Below, one piece after another: positions 32,198 to 41,462 of a DNA stretch of 64,000 bases. Every line of letters starts with the position of its first letter. Position 1 is the first letter of the stretch. This DNA comes from Amycolatopsis marina. GTDB taxonomy: Bacteria > Actinomycetota > Actinomycetes > Mycobacteriales > Pseudonocardiaceae. The stretch covers positions 187,650-251,649 of the forward strand of contig NZ_FOKG01000011.1 of the NCBI RefSeq assembly GCF_900111885.1. Reading direction: 5' to 3'. The translations under genes and the position numbers were made by a program. The notes beneath the pieces were generated by a model. The model saw only the letters and a program-made list of their open reading frames with translations. It was not told the origin of the DNA and searched no databases.

Positions 32198-33895
32198 GTG
32201 AATTCCGTATCGCGGGCCGTGGCGCCTGCCTCGCCTGCCGTACCCGTGCTTCCTGCTGATGCCCTTCGTGTGGTGGCGTTTGGTGGGTTGGGTGAGATCG
32301 GGCGAAACATGACGGTGTTCGAGCATGCGGGCAAGTTGCTGGTCGTGGATTGTGGGGTGTTGTTCCCGGAGGAGCACCAGCCGGGGGTGGATGTGATCCT
32401 GCCGGACTGGTCCGCGATCCGGGACCGGTTGTCCGATGTGGTCGCGATCGTGCTCACCCACGGCCATGAGGACCACATCGGTGGGGTGCCCTACCTGCTG
32501 CGGGAACGCCGGGACATCCCGCTGATCGGCTCGCGGCTGACGCTGAGTTTTATCACCGCGAAGCTCGCCGAGCACCGCATCCAGCCGGTCCTGACCGAGG
32601 TCAAGGAAGGCGAAACCCTCGACGTCGGGCCGTTCGGCCTGGAGTTCCTCGCGGTCAACCACTCCATCCCCGACGGTCTCGCGATCGCGATCCGCACCGC
32701 CGCGGGCCTCGTCCTGCACACCGGGGACTTCAAAATGGACCAGTTCCCCCTCGACCGCCGCATCACCGACCTGCGCGGCTTCGCCCGCCTCGGCGAGGAA
32801 GGCGTCGACCTGTTCCTCACCGACTCCACCAACGCCGACGTCCCCGGCTTCACCACCTCCGAACGCGAACTCACCCCCGCCATCGAGTCGGTGTTCCGCA
32901 CCACGCAGCGCCGGGTGATCGTGTCCAGCTTCGCCAGCCACGTCCACCGCATCCAGCAGGTCCTCGACGCCGCTCACGCCCACGGCCGCAAGGTCGCCTT
33001 CGTCGGCCGCTCCATGGTGCGCAACATGGGCCTGGCCACCGACCTCGGCTACCTCACCGTTCCCGACGGCCTCGTCGTCGACGCCAAAACCATGGACCGC
33101 CTCCCGCCGAACAAGGTCACCCTGATCTGCACCGGCTCCCAGGGCGAACCCCTGGCCGCGCTGTCCCGCATGGCCGCGGGCACCCACACCATCACCGTCG
33201 GCGAAGGCGACACGGTACTGCTGGCCAGCTCCCTGATCCCCGGCAACGAGAACGCCATCTACCGCGTCATCAACGGACTCACCGACCTCGGCGCGAACGT
33301 CATCCACAAAGGCAACGCCAAAGTCCACGTCTCCGGACACGCCAGCGCCGGCGAACTCGTCTACTGCTACAACATCGTGCAACCCTCCAACGTCCTCACC
33401 GTCCACGGCGAAGCCCGACACCTACGCGCCAACGCCGACCTCGCCATCAGCACCGGCCTCCCCCGCGAACGCGTCCTCGTCGCCGCCAACGGCGACATCA
33501 TCGACCTGCACGACGGGCGCGCCCTGCACACCGGCGCCGTCGACGTCCACAACATCTACGTCGACGGCGACACCGTCGGCGGCGTCACCGAAGCCTCCCT
33601 CGCCCAACGCCGCACCCTCGGCGAAGAAGGCGTCCTCACCGTCGTCGCCCTCATCGACACCGACACCGGCCGCCTCACCGAAGACCCCGACATCCTCGCC
33701 CGCGGCTTCGAACACCACGACACCACCTTCACCACCCTCACCCCAGCACTGGAAAAGGCACTCGCCGGCGCCGCCGAACGCAACATCACCGACACCACCC
33801 GCCTCGAACACCTCATCGTCCGCGAAACCGAAAGATGGGCCCGCAAACTCTTCCGCCGCCAACCCGTCATCATCCCCGTCGTCATCGAAGCCTGA
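32198..33895 (+). CDS. rnj: ribonuclease J
   Basis: A 565-residue metallo-beta-lactamase/beta-CASP RNase with 5' exo- and endonuclease activity on RNA. The MBL metal site is LTHGHEDHIGG, with NHSIPDG, HTGDFKMDQ and the beta-CASP segments SSFASHVHRIQQV, ICTGSQGEPLAALSRMA and VHVSGHASAGEL. The family's C-terminal domain is present and length is normal. No clear ribosome site precedes GTG 32198, so leaderless translation is possible. In actinobacteria rnj usually sits between dapA and ftsK; here it stands beside an exporter and a small unknown, so it may be a second copy. Third-codon usage shifts from G-ending to C-ending near 32560. Confidence 0.93.
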   Translation: MNSVSRAVAPASPAVPVLPADALRVVAFGGLGEIGRNMTVFEHAGKLLVVDCGVLFPEEHQPGVDVILPDWSAIRDRLSDVVAIVLTHGHEDHIGGVPYLLRERRDIPLIGSRLTLSFITAKLAEHRIQPVLTEVKEGETLDVGPFGLEFLAVNHSIPDGLAIAIRTAAGLVLHTGDFKMDQFPLDRRITDLRGFARLGEEGVDLFLTDSTNADVPGFTTSERELTPAIESVFRTTQRRVIVSSFASHVHRIQQVLDAAHAHGRKVAFVGRSMVRNMGLATDLGYLTVPDGLVVDAKTMDRLPPNKVTLICTGSQGEPLAALSRMAAGTHTITVGEGDTVLLASSLIPGNENAIYRVINGLTDLGANVIHKGNAKVHVSGHASAGELVYCYNIVQPSNVLTVHGEARHLRANADLAISTGLPRERVLVAANGDIIDLHDGRALHTGAVDVHNIYVDGDTVGGVTEASLAQRRTLGEEGVLTVVALIDTDTGRLTEDPDILARGFEHHDTTFTTLTPALEKALAGAAERNITDTTRLEHLIVRETERWARKLFRRQPVIIPVVIEA

Positions 33896-33918
33896 CCCCA
33901 CCCAGAAACGACCCAGTC

Positions 33919-34332
33919 ATGCGCTCACACCCCGCCCGCTACTCCAGCATCGCCGACTTCAACAGCGCGTATCCGCACAGCCCGATCCCGCTCGATCCGC
34001 ACACCCGGCAGGCGTTGCTCACCTACCACGCGGCGATGGCCGGCATCACCGACGACCTCCTGGGCACCGGGGCCTCACTCACCCTCGAATTCGTCCCCCA
34101 CCAACCCCCGACGCCACACACGGTGCGCCAGCACACCCCTGACCAGCTCGGCACGATCATCGCCACCCACTGGGGCCGCCCGCCCGTACTCGTCCTCGCC
34201 GAGTCGATCCCGCTCGCGCAGGCGCGAAAAGCGGTTCTCAACGAGTGGCCCACCCGCCTCGCCGACGTACAGGCGGCGCTCACCACACTCGCCGAAGACG
34301 TCGTTGCGCACAGTGAGCCGCTGTCGCCCTGA
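33919..34332 (+). CDS. hypothetical protein, 137 residues
   Basis: I do not recognise it. It follows rnj by 23 bases in the same direction and is probably co-transcribed. The start ATG 33919 gives MRSHPARYSSIADFNSAYPH. The protein is soluble, with a Pro/His-rich middle (FVPHQPPTPHTVRQHTPDQL), a WGRPPVLVLAESIPLAQARK segment and a helical C-terminus (LADVQAALTTLAEDVVAHSE). There is no signal peptide, membrane segment or catalytic motif. Its C-ending codon preference matches the later part of rnj. Confidence 0.6.
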   Translation: MRSHPARYSSIADFNSAYPHSPIPLDPHTRQALLTYHAAMAGITDDLLGTGASLTLEFVPHQPPTPHTVRQHTPDQLGTIIATHWGRPPVLVLAESIPLAQARKAVLNEWPTRLADVQAALTTLAEDVVAHSEPLSP

Positions 34333-34386
34333 GCCGGTGCTTCATCAGCTTTGGCGGTGTGCCGCCACCGTGACCGGCGCGGCTGA

Positions 34387-35229
34387 TCAGCCGCCCAGCA
34401 AGCCACCGCCGAGGTCGAGCACGCCCTTGACCGTGCCGGTCACCGGGTCGAGGACGGGGTCGAGCAGTCCGCCGTCCTGGGTCTGCTCACCGCCGGTGTC
34501 GGTTCCCCCGCTGTCGTTCCGCGGCGGCGGTTTCGATTCCGTGGTCGTCGATCCGGTCCTTGGGGCCGGTGGAGTGTTCGAGGTCGTCGGCTTCGGTGCG
34601 GCCGTGGACACGGTGGCTCCGTCGTCCGATTCAGCCTGAGTGGCACCCCCGGAGCCGCCACGATCGACCGCGGCAGCGGAACTGGGCCGGCGCATCGGCG
34701 AGGCGACGTCCGCGGTGTCGTTGAGCAGGACGCTGGCCGCGGTGGTCGTCGGTGTCGTTCCGCCACCGGTTCGCGCGATGTCGGTTCCCGGGCCTGGCTG
34801 CGCGCCCCGCGGTGCGGCCATCGTCCGGTCGGAGTCGTGCTGCGGGGCGTCATCCACCGGCGAGGACGCGACGGTGGGCTTCAGCGCGACCAGCCCGGCA
34901 ACGGTGAGGCCGAACAGCACGACCGCCCTGCTCATGGTGCTGGTCCTGCCGAGTGCGCCCTTACGCTCCCGCTGCTTGCCCGGATCCTTGCGGAGCGCGA
35001 CGGGCACAGCGGGCGCAACGGCCTCGAACCGGTCGGTCGGAGCGGAGTCACCGGCGAACTCGATGCCTTCACGACGGAGCAGTTCCACGACGGGCAGGGT
35101 GGCCCGAGGGATCTCGTCCGTGTCGGGCCTCGCGCCAGTCGCCACCTCGGCACGCTCGCGTGCCAGCAGTTCGGCGACCGTGTGTCGGCGAGTGCTGCTC
35201 TGCCGGTCATCCGCCACGTTCGTCGACAC
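34387..35229 (-). CDS. single-pass membrane protein with long Pro/Thr/Ser-rich outer tail
   Basis: A 280-residue protein of unknown function. Residues ~1-95 are cytoplasmic and charged, with STRRHTVAELLARERAEV and VVELLRREGIEF as helices. One hydrophobic segment, SRAVVLFGLTVAGLVAL, lies near residue 105. The remaining ~165 residues are low-complexity Thr/Pro/Gly/Ser, as in cell-wall-spanning regions, ending DPVTGTVKGVLDLGGGLLGG. GTG 35229 follows GAGAGG by seven bases and is preferred to the more upstream start. It converges on the hypothetical after rnj. A wall-spanning structural or anchoring role is only a guess. Confidence 0.6.
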   Translation of the reverse strand: MSTNVADDRQSSTRRHTVAELLARERAEVATGARPDTDEIPRATLPVVELLRREGIEFAGDSAPTDRFEAVAPAVPVALRKDPGKQRERKGALGRTSTMSRAVVLFGLTVAGLVALKPTVASSPVDDAPQHDSDRTMAAPRGAQPGPGTDIARTGGGTTPTTTAASVLLNDTADVASPMRRPSSAAAVDRGGSGGATQAESDDGATVSTAAPKPTTSNTPPAPRTGSTTTESKPPPRNDSGGTDTGGEQTQDGGLLDPVLDPVTGTVKGVLDLGGGLLGG

Positions 35230-35501
35230 CTTCAAACCTCTCGTTCGATACGCAACAGCGCCACAACGCGCCACGCCTCGGACGGCGAGGACTACGGGCT
35301 GTCTACCACTGGCGGCCAGATACTACCCGTTTGAACGAGAAAGCCAAGGGTGCTCCCCGATCTCATATACCGAGAGTAAGCATTGGTGCTCTAACGGGAA
35401 TCGGCCGCGCGGATGGCGGATCGGGAATGATCTCCCACTTCTGCGGGTTGGCAGTACCGACACCACGCAGACCACCAGACGTCTCGCACCGAGGAGCAGG
35501 C

Positions 35502-35924
35502 ATGTCCTTCGTCATGACCGCAGAGGAACGCGAGACGTTTCTCGCCGGAGTCCACGTCGGGGTACTCGCAGTCGCCCGTGCCGGACGGGGGCCGCTGGCC
35601 GTGCCCGTCTGGTACTCCTATGAGCGCGGCGGCGACGTCCTCATCTGGATGGAACGGGACACCGTGAAGGACGTGGCCATCCGTGCGGCTGGTGTCTTCA
35701 GTCTCGTGGCGCAGTCCGAGACGGCACCGTACAAGTACGTCACCACCGAGGGGCCGGTGGTCGCCAACGACGAGCCGCCGACTCGCGCGCAGGCACTGAC
35801 GATCACCCGCCGCTACCTGCCGGAGGACGAGGCCGTTGCCTACGTTGACGGCGCACTCGGCGAGCGGTCGATCCTGGTCCGGATGCGTCCGGAGAAGTGG
35901 CTCAGCAACGATCAGAGCAAGTAG
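35502..35924 (+). CDS. pyridoxamine 5'-phosphate oxidase-fold (FMN/F420-binding) protein
   Basis: A 140-residue split-barrel protein. MTAEERETFLAGVHVGVLAV, GPLAVPVWYSYERGGDVLIW, RDTVKDVAIRAAGVFSLVAQ and YKYVTTEGPVVANDE follow the usual PNPOx-like pattern; such proteins bind FMN or F420 and reduce small substrates. GGAG lies five bases before ATG 35502. It stands alone, with about 270 bases of promoter region upstream. Substrate unknown. Confidence 0.75.
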   Translation: MSFVMTAEERETFLAGVHVGVLAVARAGRGPLAVPVWYSYERGGDVLIWMERDTVKDVAIRAAGVFSLVAQSETAPYKYVTTEGPVVANDEPPTRAQALTITRRYLPEDEAVAYVDGALGERSILVRMRPEKWLSNDQSK

Positions 35925-36039
35925 GAAAGAATCTCGGCGTGACCAAGCCGCCAATCGCACTTTCGCGGGAAAGTGCGGTTGGCGGTAATTGGCGCCGGTG
36001 GTCTTACTCGGTTGCACTCGCCGCACCGGCGGGTGTGGG

Positions 36040-36516
36040 TCACATGTTCTCCGCCCCGGCCTTGATCGCGTCGCGAATCCGGTTGTAGGTGCCGCACCGG
36101 CAGATGTTGCGGATGGTGTCCAGATCGTCGTCGTTCACTTCGTGACCCGCCTCGCGCGCCTGCCGGACCTTGGCCACCGCCGCCATGATCTGACCGGGCT
36201 GGCAGTACCCGCACTGGGCGACGTCGTACTCCAGCCAGGCCTCCTGCATCGGATGCAGGTCCTTGCCGACCGTGGCGGGCAGTCCCTCGATGGTGGTGAT
36301 CTCGTCCGTGGGCTTGACGTCGGAAACGCGGACGGAACAGGGATTGAAGGCCTTGCCGTTGATGTGACAGGTGCAGGCCTTGCACACGTTGATCCCGCAC
36401 CCGTACTTCGGGCCGTTGATGCCGAGCAGGTCGCGGATCACCCACAGCAGGCGGACGTCGTCCTCCACGTCGACCGTGACCTGCTCACCGTTGATCCTGA
36501 AAGTGTGTTGGGGCAC
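36040..36516 (-). CDS. (2Fe-2S) small subunit of a molybdenum hydroxylase, isoquinoline 1-oxidoreductase alpha-like
   Basis: A 158-residue iron-sulfur protein. The plant-type ferredoxin cluster ligands are in YGCGINVCKACTCHINGK and the following Cys of FNPCSVRV; the second cluster ligands are in DVAQCGYCQPGQIM and IRNICRCGTYNRIRDAI. It passes electrons from the molybdenum centre of the large subunit encoded 9 bases upstream. GTG 36516 follows GGAG. No separate FAD subunit is present, as in IorAB-type enzymes that pair with an external acceptor. Confidence 0.85.
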   Translation of the reverse strand: MPQHTFRINGEQVTVDVEDDVRLLWVIRDLLGINGPKYGCGINVCKACTCHINGKAFNPCSVRVSDVKPTDEITTIEGLPATVGKDLHPMQEAWLEYDVAQCGYCQPGQIMAAVAKVRQAREAGHEVNDDDLDTIRNICRCGTYNRIRDAIKAGAENM

Positions 36517-36525
36517 CGGTGCTCC

Positions 36526-38880
36526 TTAGTAGGCGAAGTCGAGGCCGTTGGTCGGCGACTGCGGAAGTGGCGGCACCGTCGGCTTCGGCGGAAAGCTGAG
36601 CGTGTCGTGATTGATCGGGAAGCTGGTCGGCATCGTGCCGGTGGCACGCGCGTAGGCACACGCGACAGCAGCCATCGAAGCCGGGACTCCGAACTCACCT
36701 GCCCCACCCGGCTCACCCGTCGTCGGAGGCATGACTATCACCCGCACGTCCGGCGGGGTGTTCCACTGGCGGGTGTAGAAGTAGTCGTCCCAGCTGCCTT
36801 CGAGCAGGACACCTTCGCGCAGATGCAGGCTGGAGGTCAGCGCCTGGGCGATACCGTCCATGAGGCCGCCCTGCATCTGTGCCTCCAGCCCACGCGGATT
36901 GATCGCCAGCCCGGTGTCCACAGCGGTCACGGCTCTGGTCACCCTCGGCCCGGTGACGGCATTGCGGATCTTCCGGTTGACCGTCTCGGGCCTGCAGTCG
37001 ATCTCGATGAGGGTCGCTATCGCGCCCTTGTACTCCTTGTGCACCGCGATGCCCTGTGCGGTGCCCCGTTCCATCTGCCTGCCCCAGTCGCCCACCTCGG
37101 CGACCTTGTCCAGCACAGCGCGGACCCGGTCATCGTCGACCAGTCCCCTGCGGAACTCGTACGGATCCTTGCCCAACTTCTCGGCGATCCGGTCGATGAT
37201 CAATTCCTGTGCGGTCCGGACATCCGGGTTGACCAGATTCCGGACACTGCCGGTGGGAAAGGTGTCGTACTCGTAGATCTCGTTCAGCAACTGGGTGACC
37301 GCGCCGACCTGGTAAGGCACGTTCACAGTCAGCTGGAACACCGGAACCGAGAACCCCGCGAAGTTTCCGAGCCCGAGCGGCGGCAACTCCGCGGCCATCT
37401 GCGTGATGGCCTCGCCAAACCCCTGCGTGTAGTCGGTCGCGACACTGGTGTGCCGCTGTTCGAAGGTCAGCACCTCGCCGCCGAGTACGGTCGCCCGGAT
37501 CCGGGAGGTGCACATGGGGTGCATGCGCCCCTGCCTGCACTCGTCGGTCCGGTGCCACATCAGCTTCACCGGCTTGCCCATCTTCTGCGACGCTTCCGCC
37601 GCTTCCAGCACGACGTCGTTGAACATGCGGCGGCCGAACGCGCCGCCCGCCTGCTGCACGTGGACCCGAACCGTGTTCAGCGGAAGGCCGAGCTGCTTCG
37701 CCACCTGCTCCTGGCACAGGATCGGCGACTGCAGCGCGGCCCATACCTCCGCACCGTCGGGCCGGACGTCCACCACGGCGGTGTTCGGCTCGAGCGCGGC
37801 GTTGTTGCGGAAGTGGAAGGTGAATTCACCCTCCACGGTCTGCGCGAGCAGCGGAACCTCCGGCACCGCGAGAGGGATCTCCGCGGCTTTGATCTTCTTC
37901 AGCACGGTTTCGTCCGACTCACCGTCGACGGGGCCGGGGCCCCATGTCACATCCAGTGCGTTGACCGCGTCGATGCACTGCCCGAAGGTCGTGGCCCGCA
38001 CGGCGACACCGGTGGCGATCGCCACGACATCGGTGACACCGGGCATCTTCCGAACCTGGTCGGCGTTGTTCACCGACTTCACGGTGCCCTTGATCGTCGG
38101 CGGACGGCAGACCATGGTCGGAAGCGCACCCGGAACGTCCAGATCCATCGCGTACTTCTTACGACCGGTCACGGCTTCCAGCGCGTCGATCCGGTTCTGC
38201 GGGGTTCCGATGATCCTGAACTCCGAGGCCGGCTTGAGCTCGGTGGAGACCTCCCTGGTCTCGCTGCTCGCGGCCACCTCCGCAAGCGATCCGTAACTCA
38301 GGCTCGCGCCGCCAGGGGCCTGCACCACACCGAGTTTGGTGGTGAGCGTGTTCACCGCGGCACCGAGCTGGATAGCCGCGGCCTCCAGCAGGCGTCCGCG
38401 GGCGATCGCCGCCGCCGTCCGGATCGGGGTGTGCATCGAGATAGTGGTGTTCGAACCGGCGGTGAACTGGTTGAACAGCAACTCGGGTCGTGCGTCGGCC
38501 AGGGTGACGCGGATCTTGTCCAGCGGCAGGTCCAGTTCCTCGGCGATCAACATCGCCGCCATGGTCGTGATGCCCTGGCCACTTTCCGCCCGTGGCATGT
38601 CGAACGACGCGGTGCCGTCGGCGTGCAGCTGAACCGCGATCAGATTCGACGTCGGCAGCGCGGCCTGCGTCAGCAGATCGTTGAGGTCGTAGACCTCGGA
38701 AAGCTCCGGGGCCGACGGAATCGCGGCCTGAGCGGCGGGCGAATCGCCGACCAGCTTCGCCGCGGCGGCCAACGTGGGAGCAGCGATCAGATAGCCCAGA
38801 AACCGGCGGCGTCCGACATCTCGGCGGTGCCCCTCGGCAGCACCCGGCTCCTCGCTTCGAGACGAACGACGTTGTTCCAT
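36526..38880 (-). CDS. molybdopterin-binding large subunit with Tat signal, isoquinoline 1-oxidoreductase beta-like
   Basis: A 784-residue molybdenum hydroxylase of the xanthine oxidase family. The N-terminus has a twin-arginine signal (DVGRRRFLGYLIAAPTLAAA), so the folded enzyme is exported. Molybdopterin contacts are seen in PRAESGQGITTM and QQAGGAFGRRMFND, and the catalytic Glu is in GEPGGAGEFGVPASM near the C-terminus. IorB, aldehyde oxidoreductases and related enzymes hydroxylate N-heterocycles or oxidise aldehydes with water. ATG 38880 follows AAGGA by seven bases. It diverges from a marR gene across a near-perfect palindrome, so repression by MarR is likely. No XdhC-type maturation gene is nearby. 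Confidence 0.85.
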   Translation of the reverse strand: MEQRRSSRSEEPGAAEGHRRDVGRRRFLGYLIAAPTLAAAAKLVGDSPAAQAAIPSAPELSEVYDLNDLLTQAALPTSNLIAVQLHADGTASFDMPRAESGQGITTMAAMLIAEELDLPLDKIRVTLADARPELLFNQFTAGSNTTISMHTPIRTAAAIARGRLLEAAAIQLGAAVNTLTTKLGVVQAPGGASLSYGSLAEVAASSETREVSTELKPASEFRIIGTPQNRIDALEAVTGRKKYAMDLDVPGALPTMVCRPPTIKGTVKSVNNADQVRKMPGVTDVVAIATGVAVRATTFGQCIDAVNALDVTWGPGPVDGESDETVLKKIKAAEIPLAVPEVPLLAQTVEGEFTFHFRNNAALEPNTAVVDVRPDGAEVWAALQSPILCQEQVAKQLGLPLNTVRVHVQQAGGAFGRRMFNDVVLEAAEASQKMGKPVKLMWHRTDECRQGRMHPMCTSRIRATVLGGEVLTFEQRHTSVATDYTQGFGEAITQMAAELPPLGLGNFAGFSVPVFQLTVNVPYQVGAVTQLLNEIYEYDTFPTGSVRNLVNPDVRTAQELIIDRIAEKLGKDPYEFRRGLVDDDRVRAVLDKVAEVGDWGRQMERGTAQGIAVHKEYKGAIATLIEIDCRPETVNRKIRNAVTGPRVTRAVTAVDTGLAINPRGLEAQMQGGLMDGIAQALTSSLHLREGVLLEGSWDDYFYTRQWNTPPDVRVIVMPPTTGEPGGAGEFGVPASMAAVACAYARATGTMPTSFPINHDTLSFPPKPTVPPLPQSPTNGLDFAY

Positions 38881-39136
38881 CCACTGTCCTTTCAGAACCG
38901 TCTGACAACGCGCGACGCGGTTCCCGTGGTCGGGGACGACCGAACACGACGACCTTGCCAGGGAAGTCGCTACATCATGAACGCCGCACCGCCCGCGGAC
39001 CGAGGACACATCGCCCAGTCCTGTCGCGAGGTAGTTGTGCAATTCGTGCATCGTTAACACGATCAGGTGAACCCAGTCGTTTGCCGCCCGCGCGGAACGG
39101 TCCGGCACGCGGATCCACGCCCGGGCCCGCGGCTAA

Positions 39137-39166
39137 CGTAACAGCGCTTATATAAGTGCTGTTACG
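39137..39166. promoter_or_regulatory. near-perfect 30-bp palindrome, probable MarR operator
   Basis: CGTAACAGCGCTTA (39137-39150) faces TAAGTGCTGTTACG (39153-39166) around a central TA; one of fourteen pairs is mismatched. It ends 10 bases before the marR GTG start and lies in the region divergent to the molybdenum hydroxylase genes, so autoregulation and control of the divergent operon are both plausible. Confidence 0.75.
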
Positions 39167-39175
39167 ATTGGCGTT

Positions 39176-39715
39176 GTGACGACTTCGCACCCCTCTCCCG
39201 GCCACGAGAGTCCGCCCGGCACGCACGGACCCGACCCCACGGAACACTCCCACTGGCGTCCACTGCGCACACTGTTGGACGCGATGGACGACGACATCGC
39301 ACAGCTCTACGCCGAGCGCGGGGTACGGGGCGTACGCCCCCGGTTCACGATGCCGCTGATCCGGCTCGGACGCCGCGGCCCCATGACCATCCGCGACCTC
39401 GCACGCTCCCTGGACCTCACCCACTCGGCCCTGAGCCAGACGGTGAGCGCGCTGCGCCGCGAAGGACTGGTTACCACTCGGCCCGGCGCCGACGCGCGAA
39501 CCCGCGAGGTCGAACTGACCCCGAAGGGCAGAGACATCGTGCCGTTCCTCGAGGCCGAGTGGCGGGCCACCGAAGCGGCCGTCGCCGAACTGGACGCCGA
39601 GATTCCGTACGCACTTCGCCAGGTGATCCAGGACCTGGAAGCGGCACTGCGGCGGCGCTCCTTCCACGACCGCATCGTTCAGCGGCTGACCGAGACCGGT
39701 GATTCGTCCATATGA
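39176..39715 (+). CDS. MarR-family transcriptional regulator
   Basis: A 179-residue winged-helix regulator. The HTH is MTIRDLARSLDLTHSALSQT followed by VSALRREGLVTTRPGADART, with the wing REVELTPKGR, preceded by an N-terminal dimerisation helix. A His/Pro-rich start (residues 3-25) is unusual. GTG 39176 lies 10 bases after a 30-bp palindrome, its likely operator. Its stop overlaps the downstream MFS start (ATGA), so regulator and exporter are translationally coupled, a common drug- or metabolite-sensing layout. Confidence 0.85.
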   Translation: MTTSHPSPGHESPPGTHGPDPTEHSHWRPLRTLLDAMDDDIAQLYAERGVRGVRPRFTMPLIRLGRRGPMTIRDLARSLDLTHSALSQTVSALRREGLVTTRPGADARTREVELTPKGRDIVPFLEAEWRATEAAVAELDAEIPYALRQVIQDLEAALRRRSFHDRIVQRLTETGDSSI

Positions 39716-40962
39716 GGCTCATCGACGGCCTGGTCGACACGCGGCCGATGCGCGCCAGCCCAGCCTTCCGCCGGTTGTGGATCGGCAACACGCTGTCCGG
39801 TCTCGGCGGCCAGCTCGCCGTCGTCGCGGTGCTCGCCCAGGTATGGGAACTGACCGGCAGTTCCGTCGCGGTGGGCGCCATCGGTCTCGCCCAGGCCGTC
39901 CCGATGGTGGTCTTCGGGCTTGTGGGCGGAACCCTCGCCGACGCCGTGGATCGCCGGAAGTTGGTCCTGCTCACCACGACCGGCCAGATCCTCTCGGCCG
40001 GGCTGTTGGCAGCCCAGGCACTCAGCGGACTCGCCTCGTTGCCACTCGTACTCGGTCTCGTCTCTCTCCAGGCGGCCTGCGGCGGGCTGGGCGCTCCCGC
40101 GCGGAAGACCTTCGTCGTGCGGTTGCTCGCCGAGGAGCAGGTGGGTGCCGGCATCGCACTGACACACATCAGCTTCCAGGTCGCGATGCTCGTCGGCCCG
40201 GTGATGGCCGGCGTGATCATCGCGAACTGGGGTGTCGGCGTGTGCTACGCCGTCGACGCCCTGACATTCGGCGCCAGCCTCTACGGAGTGCTACGGCTGC
40301 CGTCGATGCGCCCGCTCACCGATCCGGATCGGCCGGGGTTCAGGGCCATCTGGGAGGGCTGGCGGTTCATCGGCCGCAGGCCCGTGATCGGCGGCGCCCT
40401 CCTGACCGACGTGCTGGCAACAGTCATGGCCATGCCGATCGCGCTGTTCCCCGCGATCAACGCCGAACGCTTCGGGGATCGCCCCGAAGTCCTGGGACTG
40501 TTCCTGTCCGCGATCGCCGTCGGCGGTCTCCTCGCGGGGGCGACCTCCGGGATGGTGACCAGATCCCGGCGTCCGGGTGTCCCCATGCTGGCGGCGGCGG
40601 GTCTGTGGGGGTTGGGACTCACCGGCTTCGGTTTCGCGCACTCGCTGTGGTTCGCCCTCGGCTGCCTCGCCGTCGCAGGGGCAGCCGACACCGTCTCGGT
40701 CATCTCCCGAGGGGCGATCGTGCAGCTGGCGACCCCCGACACCCATCGTGGGCGGGTGAGTTCGGTGGAGCACATCATCGGGGTCTCCGGCCCGGACCTC
40801 GGCAATTTCCGGGGCGGGCTGGTCGCCGGCGTCACCTCCGCCTCCTTCGCCGTAGTCTCCGGCGGCGTCCTCTGCGTGGTCGGCATCGCCGCGCTGGCGC
40901 TGGTGAACGGGCCGCTGCGCAGGTTCACCCCGGCCGGTCTCCCCACGAAACAGCCGGGGTGA
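39712..40962 (+). CDS. MFS exporter coupled to MarR
   Basis: A 416-residue, 12-segment transporter of the EntS-like MFS_3 group. It opens ASPAFRRLWIGNTLSGLGGQ and has motif A in GGTLADAVDRRKLVLLTT. Later landmarks are APARKTFVVRLLAEEQVGAG and HRGRVSSVEHIIGVSGPDLG. Co-translation with marR suggests it exports the compound that MarR senses. The substrate is unknown. Confidence 0.8.
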   Translation: MRLIDGLVDTRPMRASPAFRRLWIGNTLSGLGGQLAVVAVLAQVWELTGSSVAVGAIGLAQAVPMVVFGLVGGTLADAVDRRKLVLLTTTGQILSAGLLAAQALSGLASLPLVLGLVSLQAACGGLGAPARKTFVVRLLAEEQVGAGIALTHISFQVAMLVGPVMAGVIIANWGVGVCYAVDALTFGASLYGVLRLPSMRPLTDPDRPGFRAIWEGWRFIGRRPVIGGALLTDVLATVMAMPIALFPAINAERFGDRPEVLGLFLSAIAVGGLLAGATSGMVTRSRRPGVPMLAAAGLWGLGLTGFGFAHSLWFALGCLAVAGAADTVSVISRGAIVQLATPDTHRGRVSSVEHIIGVSGPDLGNFRGGLVAGVTSASFAVVSGGVLCVVGIAALALVNGPLRRFTPAGLPTKQPG

Positions 40963-40968
40963 CCCACG

Positions 40969-41385
40969 TCAGGACAACGCAGGCCGGTCGATCAGTCGGG
41001 CGAGCTTCTTCGGCGCCTGCTGGCAGTAACTTTCGGTCAGCAGTTCCGTGATTTCTTCCCAGTCACTGTCGGCGTCGAGCATCATGCCGACGACAGTGGG
41101 TCCCCAGCGGGGCCGGAAGAACGGATGACCCGCGACGCTCAGCGCGTCGAGTTCCGGCCCCGACGACCGAAAGGTCAGCACCGTGGCGGGCCCTTCTGTC
41201 CCCGCGGCCAATGCGTAGGCCTGCGGCCGCCCGCATTCGATGGTGAGCACGTGCGCGAACGTCTGTTGCCGGATCCGCCAGCGCACACCCACCCACGCCG
41301 GTTCCTCGTACGTCTCGGGCATTCCGAGGCACACCGACCGAAGTCGCGCCACCGTCTCGGACGGAACGTCGGCGGAATCGCTCAC
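40969..41385 (-). CDS. MmcQ/YjbR family protein
   Basis: A 138-residue protein with the YjbR fold: VARLRSVCLGMPETYEEPAW, GVRWRIRQQTFAHVLTIE, FFRPRWGPTVVGMMLD and WEEITELLTESYCQQAPKKL. The fold is DNA-binding-like, but function in the family is unclear. GTG 41385 follows GGAG by six bases. It converges on the MFS gene with a 6-base gap. Confidence 0.8.
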   Translation of the reverse strand: MSDSADVPSETVARLRSVCLGMPETYEEPAWVGVRWRIRQQTFAHVLTIECGRPQAYALAAGTEGPATVLTFRSSGPELDALSVAGHPFFRPRWGPTVVGMMLDADSDWEEITELLTESYCQQAPKKLARLIDRPALS

Positions 41386-41462
41386 CTGTGTCTCCCCATG
41401 CGTGACGTTGTGGCGCCGAGGCTACCGATGAGGTCTGACAGATCTCTTGCGGAAACACCTCC

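Noticed and set aside
31781..33421. A 546-codon minus-strand frame opposite RNase J
   Set aside because: Asp/Val/Gly-rich shadow of the RNase J frame, without domain motifs.
35989..39057. A 1022-codon plus-strand open frame over the molybdenum hydroxylase genes
   Set aside because: Antisense shadow; the minus strand encodes all expected cofactor motifs with proper starts.
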